Shown in pieces: positions 5,706 to 11,839 of a stretch of DNA of 11,839 bases (position 1 is the first letter of the stretch; each line of letters begins with the position of its first letter). Origin of the DNA: GCA-016699105 sp036518915 (GTDB lineage: Bacteria > Patescibacteriota > Saccharimonadia > UBA4664); contig DATDME010000070.1 of NCBI GenBank assembly GCA_036518915.1, forward strand, positions 1 to 11,839, read 5' to 3'. The notes below the pieces were generated by a model. The model ran no database searches, had not been told where the DNA came from, and saw only the letters and a program-made list of their open reading frames with translations. Both the position numbers and the translations under genes were made by a program.

Positions 5706-6401
5706 CTACGTGGCGCGGCTGACAGCGTTAATGACAAAATTGATGAGCGCAAATGAAATAACCGCAACCACTATGCTAATAATAGCGTATAAAATGGTGT
5801 TTTTGGCAGAGGCAGTCGCTTTGCTGTCGCCCTGGGAGATGACGTAGCGCAGGCCGCCTACGATTAAAAACAACACCGACACTGCGCCTACCAGGAAAAC
5901 GAGCGTATTGGCAATGGCCTGAAAGATGCTGTTGTTGCCAAATAAGTTTGTGCTGGTGCCTTTGGCCTTGGCACAGCTGGCTCCTGCGCTGGCGGGGTTG
6001 TTGCCTAAGGCGCCGGTGTCGCCGGAGCAGTTGGTAGTGCCGATCGTGGAGCCGCCACCGCTGTTGTTTGATGACGGCGGGGCGGTGGCCACGGGCGTGC
6101 GAGTGGGCCGGGGGGCTGGCGTTGGCGTGGGTGTGGGGACGGTGCACTCGCCTCTGGTGGGAATGTAGCCGTCGGTGCAGGGGGTGGGGCTTGTTACCGC
6201 GTAGACCGGCTCGGCGCTGAGGCCGAGGGCTTCCATAACGATGTTGACGTTACTGGCGAGCTGGCGCGGGGTTGTGGCCTCAGGCTCGTCTGGCTGGGCG
6301 GGTAACTTGGTTGAGCCGGTGCTGGGAACGGCGGTTCTGAGTAGCGCCAGCGAACCGAGCGCCGTGAGGCTAAGGAGCGTGCGCCGGAGTGCCACTTTCA
6401 T
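5706..6401 (-). CDS. TrbC/VirB2-like pilin protein 1
   Basis: A 231-residue pilin-like subunit. Signal-anchor at about 1-24 (MKVALRR, then a Leu-rich core), a disordered section with a Pro/Thr-rich linker at 87-103, and four cysteines (75, 86, 125, 143), the number also present in pilin 2. The two-span VirB2/TrbC hairpin follows: about 165-187, then GLRYVISQGDSKATASAKN in the loop, then 202-224. That GLRYV..-GDS-A-AKNTI-YA-I form is one I associate with Saccharibacteria pilin-like proteins. Start choice: ATG at 6401, because GATAAT ends 6 bases before it, which suits a leaderless transcript. The ATG at 6407 (two codons longer) is possible. Neither has a Shine-Dalgarno site. The gene lies 58 bases after the coupling ATPase and 7 bases before pilin 2. 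A shared role in a type IV secretion-like pilus or channel is likely. Confidence 0.8.
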   Translation of the reverse strand: MKVALRRTLLSLTALGSLALLRTAVPSTGSTKLPAQPDEPEATTPRQLASNVNIVMEALGLSAEPVYAVTSPTPCTDGYIPTRGECTVPTPTPTPAPRPTRTPVATAPPSSNNSGGGSTIGTTNCSGDTGALGNNPASAGASCAKAKGTSTNLFGNNSIFQAIANTLVFLVGAVSVLFLIVGGLRYVISQGDSKATASAKNTILYAIISIVVAVISFALINFVINAVSRAT

Positions 6402-6407
6402 AAGCAT

Positions 6408-6436
6408 ATTATCGTGGTTATGGTATAAAGCTGCAA
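6408..6436 (-). promoter_or_regulatory. Putative internal promoter before pilin 1
   Basis: Minus strand TTGCAG (6431-6436), a 17-base spacer, then GATAAT (6408-6413). The predicted transcript start coincides with the ATG at 6401. It lies in the 58-base gap after the ATPase gene and would let the pilins be expressed more strongly than the ATPases. The -35 box matches the consensus at only three positions. Confidence 0.45.
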
Positions 6437-6459
6437 GTTGGCTATTCATGCTATGCGGG

Positions 6460-8628
6460 CTACACTCGGCTGCTGGCGGCCGGCCGGCTGGTGGCTGGTT
6501 GGCTGACGGCAAAGCGGTGGACCCGTTGGCGAATGGCTGCCGCGACCTCGGGCCGCGCTGCGCTGGGGGCGGCTAGTGAGCGCACGGTAAATGGTGGAAC
6601 CAGCTGGCCGCTCGCCAGCGTGCGCAGGTGGAAGTGGTACGGCGCGATGCCGGTGAGATCGTCGGCGGTGAGCGGGGCAAACTGATTGGCCAGCCAGTTG
6701 GCGTCGGTGCGGCCGAGGCGGAAGGCAATGAGCGTACCAATGTTACCGGCCACGGCTTGCCGCACGTTTTCTGGTAGCTGGTCGATGTACTGGTGTGCCA
6801 GGTGCAGGCCCACACCATACTTGCGGATCTCGGAAAGCATGCTGGCGAAGGTATCGGTCACAACGTTTTGGAACTCATCGATGTATACGTAAAACGGGGC
6901 GCGCTGGTCGGCGGGGGTATCGGCGCGGCTCATGGCGGCCATTTGAATCTTGGTGACGATGAGCGTGCCGAGCAGCTGGGCGTTCAGACTGCCGAGCCGG
7001 CCCTTGGATAAATTCACCAGCAAAATTTTGCGGCGGTCCATGAGGGTGCGGATGTCAAAGGCCGATTGCTGCTGCGATAAGATGTCGTACATTACGGCAT
7101 TGCCGAGGAAACTGCCAAACTTGGACGTGAAGTAGTTGAGCATCTCGGATTTGTGGAAGTCGGCGGTTTGGGCCATTTGGTTGTGCCAAAAGTCGCGCAC
7201 CGCCCAGTGCTGGCTCTTGGCGATGGTCGCGGCCGCAAAGGTTTTGTCGGTGAAGAGCCGCGGGATATCCACCAGTGTACCCCGCACGCTCGGCTCGGTG
7301 ACGGTGAGGGCGGCGTTGCGCAGCCAGTGTTCAAATTGCGGGCCGATGATGCCGGTGTGGTCGGGGTCGAACAACTTGTAGAAGAGCTGGATGAGCTCCT
7401 GAATGAGCAGGTCGCGTTCGTGCGGGGTGCGCCATTCGAGCAGGTTGAGGCCAAGAATGGCGTGCGGGTCGGATGGGTCGAATAGCACCACGTCTTTGGC
7501 TCGGTGGGCGGGAATGCGTGGCAGCAGCCAATCAATCACTTCGCCGTGCGGGTCAATAAAGCAGCAGCCGTCGCCGTTGGTGATGTCCTGCAAGATGGCG
7601 GACTGAAACAGCGTGGATTTGCCGGTGCCGGTCTGACCAATGAGGTAGGTGTGGCGCAGACGGTCGGCCGGGGCGAGGCGGATAACGCTTTGGCTACCCC
7701 GGAAGGCGCCCCGGCCGACGGCTATCCCCTCCCCTGGCAGGTTGTCGGGGATGGGCAAAAGTGTGGAGTTGAGCGCGGCCAGCTGCGGCGTGCCGCGGAC
7801 GTTGAGCGGTGTGTGCCAGAGGTTAGCGGCTTCGGCAGGTGTTAGCAGGAAGCTGGTGTCGGTTTGGGGCCGGCGGTAGAGCGCGGTGGTCAGCCAAGAC
7901 TTAAGGTGCTTGGGCACTTCATAGCGGAGGCTGGTTTTGCCGGGTATGGCAAAACCGTGGAAGGCGGCGACGGCCCGGCGCACCAGGGCGGTGGCGGTGG
8001 TTTGGCTATCGGCTAGGGCGATTAAGCGGAGGTTGGCTTGGAGCTGGGCGTTGGCGGTTTTGTCGTCGGGCGCGGTGGACTCGGTGGACTCGCTGCGGCC
8101 GTTGATGATGAGCTTAGCCAGTTCGCCGAGGGCATCGGCAGTGGCGCCAAAGAAATCGGGGCCGGTTTTGGTGGTGCTCAGCGTCAGCTGGACGACCAGC
8201 CGCTCGCCCGCCTTGACGCTGCTGAGCATCTCCAGGACCGGCTGGAGCGGGTCGGGGCCGGCGAACTCGGCGTCGCGCAGGGCGCCACTGCCGGGCGAAA
8301 ACTGCACGTTTCCGCCGGCCAGTTCGCCGGGCGCGTCAAAAATCACCAGGTTAATTTGGCGCTCCAATTCGGCGGTGGGCAGCGTGGCGTAGAGGTGGCT
8401 GGTGAGCTCCCCGGCTTGGTCTTCGGGTACGACAATGAGGTAAGATATTTGGCTTTGCTTAGCCACAATTTCGAGACTGACGGTCTGCGATCGGTCTTTG
8501 GCGAGCAGTCCACCGAGCGCGGTCATGAGGGATTTGGTGGCTTCAAAATGGTTGCGGGCCGGGGCGCTGTCATTGAGGACTTGTGGTGAGGGCAGGAGTT
8601 TGAAAAAAGCTAATTTGGGCGTGGTCAT
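6460..8628 (-). CDS. VirD4/TraD/HerA-like type IV secretion ATPase
   Basis: A 722-residue P-loop ATPase of the conjugative coupling-protein/HerA superfamily, which assembles as a hexamer and pumps DNA or protein through type IV systems. Residues 1-300 form an N-terminal domain with no membrane span, unlike VirD4/TraG, which have N-terminal anchors; similar soluble forms are common in CPR genomes. The ATPase core has HTYLIGQTGTGKST (Walker A, 330-338), CCFIDPHGE (356-363), YVYIDEFQN (Walker B, Glu585), a GLHLAHQYIDQL motif (607-618, Gln613) and FRLGRTDANWLA (636-647) with candidate arginine fingers. The C-terminal 35 residues are basic, Ala/Ser/Pro-rich and probably disordered. ATG at 8628 overlaps the upstream stop as ATGA, with GGAG 8 bases upstream. 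Context with two pilins supports a secretion or uptake machine; no relaxase or VirB4 is inside the window, so conjugation is not shown. Confidence 0.88.
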   Translation of the reverse strand: MTTPKLAFFKLLPSPQVLNDSAPARNHFEATKSLMTALGGLLAKDRSQTVSLEIVAKQSQISYLIVVPEDQAGELTSHLYATLPTAELERQINLVIFDAPGELAGGNVQFSPGSGALRDAEFAGPDPLQPVLEMLSSVKAGERLVVQLTLSTTKTGPDFFGATADALGELAKLIINGRSESTESTAPDDKTANAQLQANLRLIALADSQTTATALVRRAVAAFHGFAIPGKTSLRYEVPKHLKSWLTTALYRRPQTDTSFLLTPAEAANLWHTPLNVRGTPQLAALNSTLLPIPDNLPGEGIAVGRGAFRGSQSVIRLAPADRLRHTYLIGQTGTGKSTLFQSAILQDITNGDGCCFIDPHGEVIDWLLPRIPAHRAKDVVLFDPSDPHAILGLNLLEWRTPHERDLLIQELIQLFYKLFDPDHTGIIGPQFEHWLRNAALTVTEPSVRGTLVDIPRLFTDKTFAAATIAKSQHWAVRDFWHNQMAQTADFHKSEMLNYFTSKFGSFLGNAVMYDILSQQQSAFDIRTLMDRRKILLVNLSKGRLGSLNAQLLGTLIVTKIQMAAMSRADTPADQRAPFYVYIDEFQNVVTDTFASMLSEIRKYGVGLHLAHQYIDQLPENVRQAVAGNIGTLIAFRLGRTDANWLANQFAPLTADDLTGIAPYHFHLRTLASGQLVPPFTVRSLAAPSAARPEVAAAIRQRVHRFAVSQPATSRPAASSRV

Positions 8629-9002
8629 GCGGCGTGCTCCAGAAGTTTTGCTTCGACTGCGGCGGCAGGATTGAGGTGCGCGATGCGAGTTGGTAAGGAA
8701 GTAACTTCGGCGAGCGTAGCGGCGCTGGGTATCACATCATCGCTCAGTTGGCTAGGTGGATTCGGGTCTAGGTCTTCAATTTCGATGTCCAGTATGTCGG
8801 GCCCGACGTGGTGTGCTGGTCCAGAATCAGGGGCGTCGACGGCTATCTCCGTGGCGGTTTCGGCGGCGGCTTCGGCGTCTGGCCCGAACTCTGCTACCGG
8901 TTCAACTGGCTCGGCTCCGGCGTCGATATAGACCTCAACACCGCCGATGCGGCTGAGCGGCTCTGGGCCAGAGAGTTCTATACGTTCAAGCTGCGGGTTC
9001 AT
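8625..9002 (-). CDS. Small acidic protein of unknown function
   Basis: A 125-residue protein with 25 Asp/Glu against only 4 Arg/Lys, rich in Ala and Pro, no cysteine and no hydrophobic span. The most acidic stretch is DILDIEIEDLD (69-79). The C-terminal part (about 95-125) could form one or two helices (LAEVTSL, AAAVEAKLLEHAA). It is probably largely disordered. It overlaps the genes on both sides by ATGA, with GAGG 7 bases before its start, so it is made in step with the AAA+ unfoldase and the VirD4-like ATPase. Its place between two motor genes and its conserved frame suggest an adaptor, chaperone or regulator of one of them, but no family was recognised and the role is inference. Confidence 0.75.
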   Translation of the reverse strand: MNPQLERIELSGPEPLSRIGGVEVYIDAGAEPVEPVAEFGPDAEAAAETATEIAVDAPDSGPAHHVGPDILDIEIEDLDPNPPSQLSDDVIPSAATLAEVTSLPTRIAHLNPAAAVEAKLLEHAA

Positions 9003-10738
9003 GCGCTGACCTCGGGGGTGAGCCAGGCTTCGGTGCCGGTTATGACGGTGGCTTGGGGTAGCTGGCCGGCGATAATGGCGTTGGCAATGGGTGTTTCGTA
9101 GTATTGGGCGATCATGCGCTTAACTGGGCGGGCGCCAAACAGCGGGTTGAGGAGCGGGCGGAGTTGGCGGGCCAGAATGTCGTTGGGCACATCAAATTGC
9201 ACGCCGAGGCGCTCAAGGCGCTGGCTGAGGCGGCCGAGTTCGCGCTGGGCGAGGGTGACGAGGTGGGCCTCGCCCAGCGGTTGGTAGGCAATGACGGCGT
9301 CAAACCGGTTGATGAATTCCGGTCGGTAATGCTTGAGCAGCAGGGGCTGGAGGGCCGATTGCAGGTAGTCGGGGCTGTTAACGTTGATGCCAGCCTGGGC
9401 GGCTAGCGCTATTTCCTGGCTGCCCACGTTGCTGGTGGCCAGGACGGTGGTGCCGGTGAAGTCGACCGTTTGGCCGGCTGAGTCGGTGAGGCGGCCGTCG
9501 TCGAGCAGCTGCAGGAATAGGTCAAAGACTTTGGGATGGGCTTTTTCAATTTCGTCGAGCAATACCAGCGAGTAGGGCTCGCGGGCGACGGCGCCGGTGA
9601 GCTGGCCACCTTCCTCGTAACCCACATATCCGGGCGGTGAGCCAATCAGGCGGACGGCGGCGTGCGGCTCGCCGTATTCGCTCATGTCGAGGCGCACGAG
9701 GGCTTTGGGATTGGCGTAGACGTGCTTGGCGATGGCTTTGGCGGTTTCGGTTTTGCCGACGCCGGACGGCCCCAGCAGCAGGAACGAACCGCGGGGACGC
9801 GTGGTGTCGCCCAGGCCAAGCTGCGATTTGGTGATGGTGCGCGCGATGGCCTGGATGGCCGGTACTTGGCCGACCACGGCTTGCTGCAGGTTGTGCTCCA
9901 GGGCCGCGAGGTCGGCGGAACGGGCAGCGTCGAGGTCAGCCAGGGGCAGGCGCTCACGCTCGGCTACCACCTGCTGGATGCGGGCCTTGGTGACATGGGT
10001 GGCGGCTTCCAGGCTGGCGTCGACGCAGGCCTCTTCAATGATGCGCAGGGCGGCGTCGGGCAGAGCGCGGCCATGTTTGAAGCGGCTGCCGTACTCCACG
10101 CTGGCCGCGACGGCTTCAGCGCTGACCTGCAGGTGGTGGTAGGCTTCAAGGCGCGGCAGCCCGGCCTCCACCATGGTTATGGCGGAGGGTTGGTCGGCTT
10201 CGGTGAGTTCGAGCGGGTCGAATGTCCGGTTGAACGAGTAGTCGCCCTGGAACAGCCGTTGGTAGGCCGTGGGCGTGGTCGTGACGACGAGCTTGATTTG
10301 GTTATGCGAGGCCAGGGCTTGCAGGAGTGACAGCGTGAGCTCCAGCCGGCTGGGGTCGTCGGCGGCCAGGAGCTGGATGTCTTCGACGATGATGATGGCG
10401 TTGGGCAGGTTGTGGGTGGCCTGCCGCAGGGCGTCGTAGCACTGGCGGAGGCTATCGCCGTTCATGAGCAGACTCAGGATGGGCTGGGTGTCAAGTTGGT
10501 ATAGCCGGGTGCTGAGCGCGCCGTAGAGCCCGGCTTGCCGGCGGCGGGCGAGGGTTTGCGTCAGGCTGGTTTTGCCGCTGCCCGGTTCGCCAATGAGCGC
10601 CACATGGCCGCGGCTGGGCCGCAGCAGCAGGCGCACCAGGCGGTTGAGTTCGGTGTCGCGCCCGACCACATCTGTGAAGCGTCCGGCTTTGGCGCGGGCT
10701 ATCAGGTCGGTGAGTTTGATGCCGAGGGTGGTGCTCAT
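8999..10738 (-). CDS. Clp-like double AAA+ ATPase lacking the N-domain
   Basis: A 579-residue protein of the ClpA/B/C type, about 200 residues or more shorter than those because the N-terminal Clp repeat domain and middle coiled coil are absent. D1 starts almost at once: VVGRDTEL (24-31), Walker A GEPGSGKTS (50-58), Walker B-like IIIVEDIQLL (115-124) and Arg171. The usual aromatic pore loop of D1 (KYRG in ClpC) is not seen. D2 is canonical: GPSGVGKT (323-330), DMSEYGEPHA (351-360), pore loop GYVGYEEGGQLT (370-381), Walker B LVLLDEIEKAHP, sensor-1 Asn437, FINRFD with Arg478 and sensor-2 GARPVKR. No (L/I/V)GF ClpP-docking loop is apparent, so it probably unfolds or remodels proteins without ClpP. 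Walker B of D1 reads ED instead of DE. ATG at 10738 overlaps the previous stop (ATGA), with GAGG about 10 bases upstream. Operon context links it to the type IV ATPase and pilins. Confidence 0.88.
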   Translation of the reverse strand: MSTTLGIKLTDLIARAKAGRFTDVVGRDTELNRLVRLLLRPSRGHVALIGEPGSGKTSLTQTLARRRQAGLYGALSTRLYQLDTQPILSLLMNGDSLRQCYDALRQATHNLPNAIIIVEDIQLLAADDPSRLELTLSLLQALASHNQIKLVVTTTPTAYQRLFQGDYSFNRTFDPLELTEADQPSAITMVEAGLPRLEAYHHLQVSAEAVAASVEYGSRFKHGRALPDAALRIIEEACVDASLEAATHVTKARIQQVVAERERLPLADLDAARSADLAALEHNLQQAVVGQVPAIQAIARTITKSQLGLGDTTRPRGSFLLLGPSGVGKTETAKAIAKHVYANPKALVRLDMSEYGEPHAAVRLIGSPPGYVGYEEGGQLTGAVAREPYSLVLLDEIEKAHPKVFDLFLQLLDDGRLTDSAGQTVDFTGTTVLATSNVGSQEIALAAQAGINVNSPDYLQSALQPLLLKHYRPEFINRFDAVIAYQPLGEAHLVTLAQRELGRLSQRLERLGVQFDVPNDILARQLRPLLNPLFGARPVKRMIAQYYETPIANAIIAGQLPQATVITGTEAWLTPEVSA

Positions 10739-11839
10739 GCGGTGGTAACCTCATGGTGGCGGGGGCTGCGCTGGCGCCGCTGGCTTTGAGCCGGCACATC
10801 GAGCTGGATGGCAAGGTCGGTGTCATCATCATTGGCGGTGGGCGCCGGGTGGGTTGGTGTGCGGGTCAGGGTTTCCGCCCGGTTTGGGCCGGACGGGCTC
10901 GAGCGGTAGCCGGCGGTGGGGTTTGGTTCGGTCGTGTGGATTGCAGGCTTGGCTGAGCGGATAGCTGGCCCAACCACCCGGGGCGCCGGTTCGGCTGCCC
11001 GGAGGGTCAGCTGAGGTGTAACTTGCCGGGTTCGGGTGACATGGGTAACGGGTTGAGCTTCGGCACGGATGATGGGTTGGACTTCGATGTGGGTTTCGGC
11101 GTGGGTATCGGTGTACGTTTCGGCGTGGGTGACCAGCTGCGGTTCGATGTGTTGCGGTCCGACACGCTGTGGTTCGGTGCGGGCATGCATACGGGTTTCC
11201 GCCTGGGGCGTAGTGGCTACGAATTCCGCGCGCCAGTCGGTGTCGAGCTCCAGGACGGGTGCGGATGTGAAGGTCGTGGTGGGTTCGACTTGGTGGGTGG
11301 TGCTTTGGTTGATGTGCGGCTTGGATGCGCGGATAGCGGCGGCCGGACGAGCTTCTGGCCTGGCAGCTTGAGTGACGGCATTGGGTTCGTGCGTGACGGG
11401 TTCGTGCGTGGCGACTTCTGGTTGGCGGGCTTTAATAGCGGCCCGCGGGCTGGCTTCGACGACGGTTCGCAAGCCGGCATCGGCCAGCCGTCGCAGCTGC
11501 GGTTCAGCCGCTGCGCGCACGGTTGCGGTCGGCGCGGTCGTGGTTGGCGCGGTTGTGGCTGGTGCGGTCGTGGTTGGCGCCTCGGTGGCTTGGGTCTCTG
11601 AAACCTGGGTGGCACGGGTTTCCGAGGCTTGGGTGGCGCGGGTCTCCGCGGTGAGGGCCGTAGCCGGTGCGGCTTCCGCGGGTTTCGATGCGGTCGTCAC
11701 TGCGGCTTCCGCGGACCTTGACTCGGCGGGCGTGGATTTTGGCTTGGCGAGCGTGGATTCTGGTTTGGCGGGCATGGATTCAGCAGCTTTTGGCTCGGCC
11801 GGCTTGGTGATGGCGGGTTCCGCCACGGCCCGGCCGCCC
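10735..11839 (-). CDS. Ala/Thr/Pro/Glu-rich repeat protein, N-terminus missing
   Basis: The frame is open from the right edge to TGA at 10735-10737. A GTG at 11826 could be a start but has no ribosome binding site in view and the frame stays open upstream, so I treat it as partial, with at least 363 residues present (numbered from that GTG). The whole visible part is low complexity: Ala, Thr, Pro, Glu, Arg and Gln dominate and there is no membrane span or cysteine. Three 8-residue units of the form ETRATQAS lie at 61-84, three TTTAP-type units at 85-99, and a T-H-A-E-T repeat at 233-248. It ends with an acidic NDDDTD patch (332-337) followed by a basic RRQRSPRHH tail. Such composition points to a disordered linker or scaffold, possibly following a folded N-terminal domain outside the window. 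It is the first visible gene of the operon and overlaps the AAA+ gene by ATGA. The frame is supported by that overlap and the uninterrupted length. Confidence 0.65.
   Translation of the reverse strand, partial: GGRAVAEPAITKPAEPKAAESMPAKPESTLAKPKSTPAESRSAEAAVTTASKPAEAAPATALTAETRATQASETRATQVSETQATEAPTTTAPATTAPTTTAPTATVRAAAEPQLRRLADAGLRTVVEASPRAAIKARQPEVATHEPVTHEPNAVTQAARPEARPAAAIRASKPHINQSTTHQVEPTTTFTSAPVLELDTDWRAEFVATTPQAETRMHARTEPQRVGPQHIEPQLVTHAETYTDTHAETHIEVQPIIRAEAQPVTHVTRTRQVTPQLTLRAAEPAPRVVGPAIRSAKPAIHTTEPNPTAGYRSSPSGPNRAETLTRTPTHPAPTANDDDTDLAIQLDVPAQSQRRQRSPRHHEVTTA
11093..11130 (-). repeat. Imperfect direct repeat with 24-base period
   Basis: GTTTCGGCGTGGGT occurs at 11093-11106 and again at 11117-11130, 24 bases apart, encoding two T-H-A-E-T units of the low-complexity protein. 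The period equals that of the repeat at 11575-11646. Confidence 0.6.
11530..11574 (-). repeat. 15-bp tandem repeat, three units
   Basis: Plus-strand units GGCGCGGTCGTGGTT, GGCGCGGTTGTGGCT and GGTGCGGTCGTGGTT (11531-11575 in the DNA phase) differ at one to three positions. They encode TTTAP, ATTAP and TTTAP in the low-complexity protein. Confidence 0.85.
11575..11646 (-). repeat. 24-bp tandem repeat, three units
   Basis: It encodes ETRATQAS, ETRATQVS and ETQATEAP in succession, 8 residues per unit, the last partly diverged. It lies directly beside the 15-bp repeat, so this 117-base tract is likely to vary in length between strains by slippage. Confidence 0.8.

Noticed and set aside
9662..10330. 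Plus-strand open frame of 222 codons opposite the AAA+ gene
   Set aside because: It mirrors strongly conserved ATPase motifs on the other strand and is Gly-rich without any motif.
6460..10738. Conjugative element or plasmid transfer region
   Set aside because: No relaxase, VirB4, integrase or origin of transfer is visible; a chromosomal type IV-like machine is enough to explain the genes.
11023..11601. Plus-strand Gly/Phe/Trp-rich frame opposite the low-complexity gene
   Set aside because: It looks like a repetitive glycine-rich protein, but the minus frame is longer, open to the edge and joined to the AAA+ gene by ATGA.
11518..11650. Tandem repeats as a CRISPR array
   Set aside because: Units are 15 and 24 bases, directly adjacent with no spacers, and encode in-frame peptide repeats.

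Overview
Organism and overall picture. Most of the window (about 1650 to the right edge) reads like DNA of a Patescibacteria/CPR bacterium, most likely a GC-rich Saccharibacteria (TM7) relative. This rests on recognised protein types, not on a database search: two TrbC/VirB2-like pilins of the form common in that group, a soluble VirD4/TraD-like ATPase without membrane anchor, and a short two-domain Clp-type AAA+ protein, all in one translationally coupled operon. TAG and TGA both serve as stops, so the standard code fits. The first ~1.6 kb looks different: a secreted SGNH-type hydrolase of actinobacterial style with a well-formed promoter and a ribosome binding site, beside a decayed Phd-like antitoxin.

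Layout. 14-1465 (-): secreted SGNH-like hydrolase. 1466-1646: its promoter, a 13-bp operator-like palindrome and a frameshifted, truncated antitoxin remnant on the + strand, ending at about the stop codon of the next gene. 1647-3206 (-): 519-residue multi-spanning membrane protein of unknown function. 3207-3243: 37-bp divergent promoter region in which both -10 boxes sit 6-7 bases before an ATG, implying leaderless mRNAs. 3244-3984 (+): ApbE-type FAD:protein FMN transferase. 4012-4986 (+): single-span membrane protein behind a perfect Shine-Dalgarno site. Then, all on the minus strand and read right to left: Ala/Thr/Pro/Glu-rich repeat protein (N-terminus outside the window), N-domain-less Clp-like AAA+ ATPase, small acidic protein, VirD4/TraD/HerA-like ATPase, pilin-like protein 1, pilin-like protein 2 (5000).

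How the genes may work together. The first four members of the minus-strand cluster overlap one another by ATGA (stop TGA shares bases with start ATG) and are surely co-translated. The two pilins follow closely, the first with a possible promoter of its own. Together they look like part of a type IV secretion or type IV-derived export/uptake machine: membrane pilin subunits, a hexameric pumping ATPase and, unusually, a dedicated protein unfoldase plus two disordered or acidic proteins that could be adaptors or clients. An unfoldase built into such an operon suggests handling of protein substrates or assembly factors; this is inference.

Window contents: nine complete protein genes, one partial gene, one pseudogene. 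No tRNA, rRNA, CRISPR array or IS element was seen. The boundary near 1645 is either a transfer from an actinobacterium (plausible for an episymbiont of Actinobacteria) or an assembly chimera; reads across it would decide.
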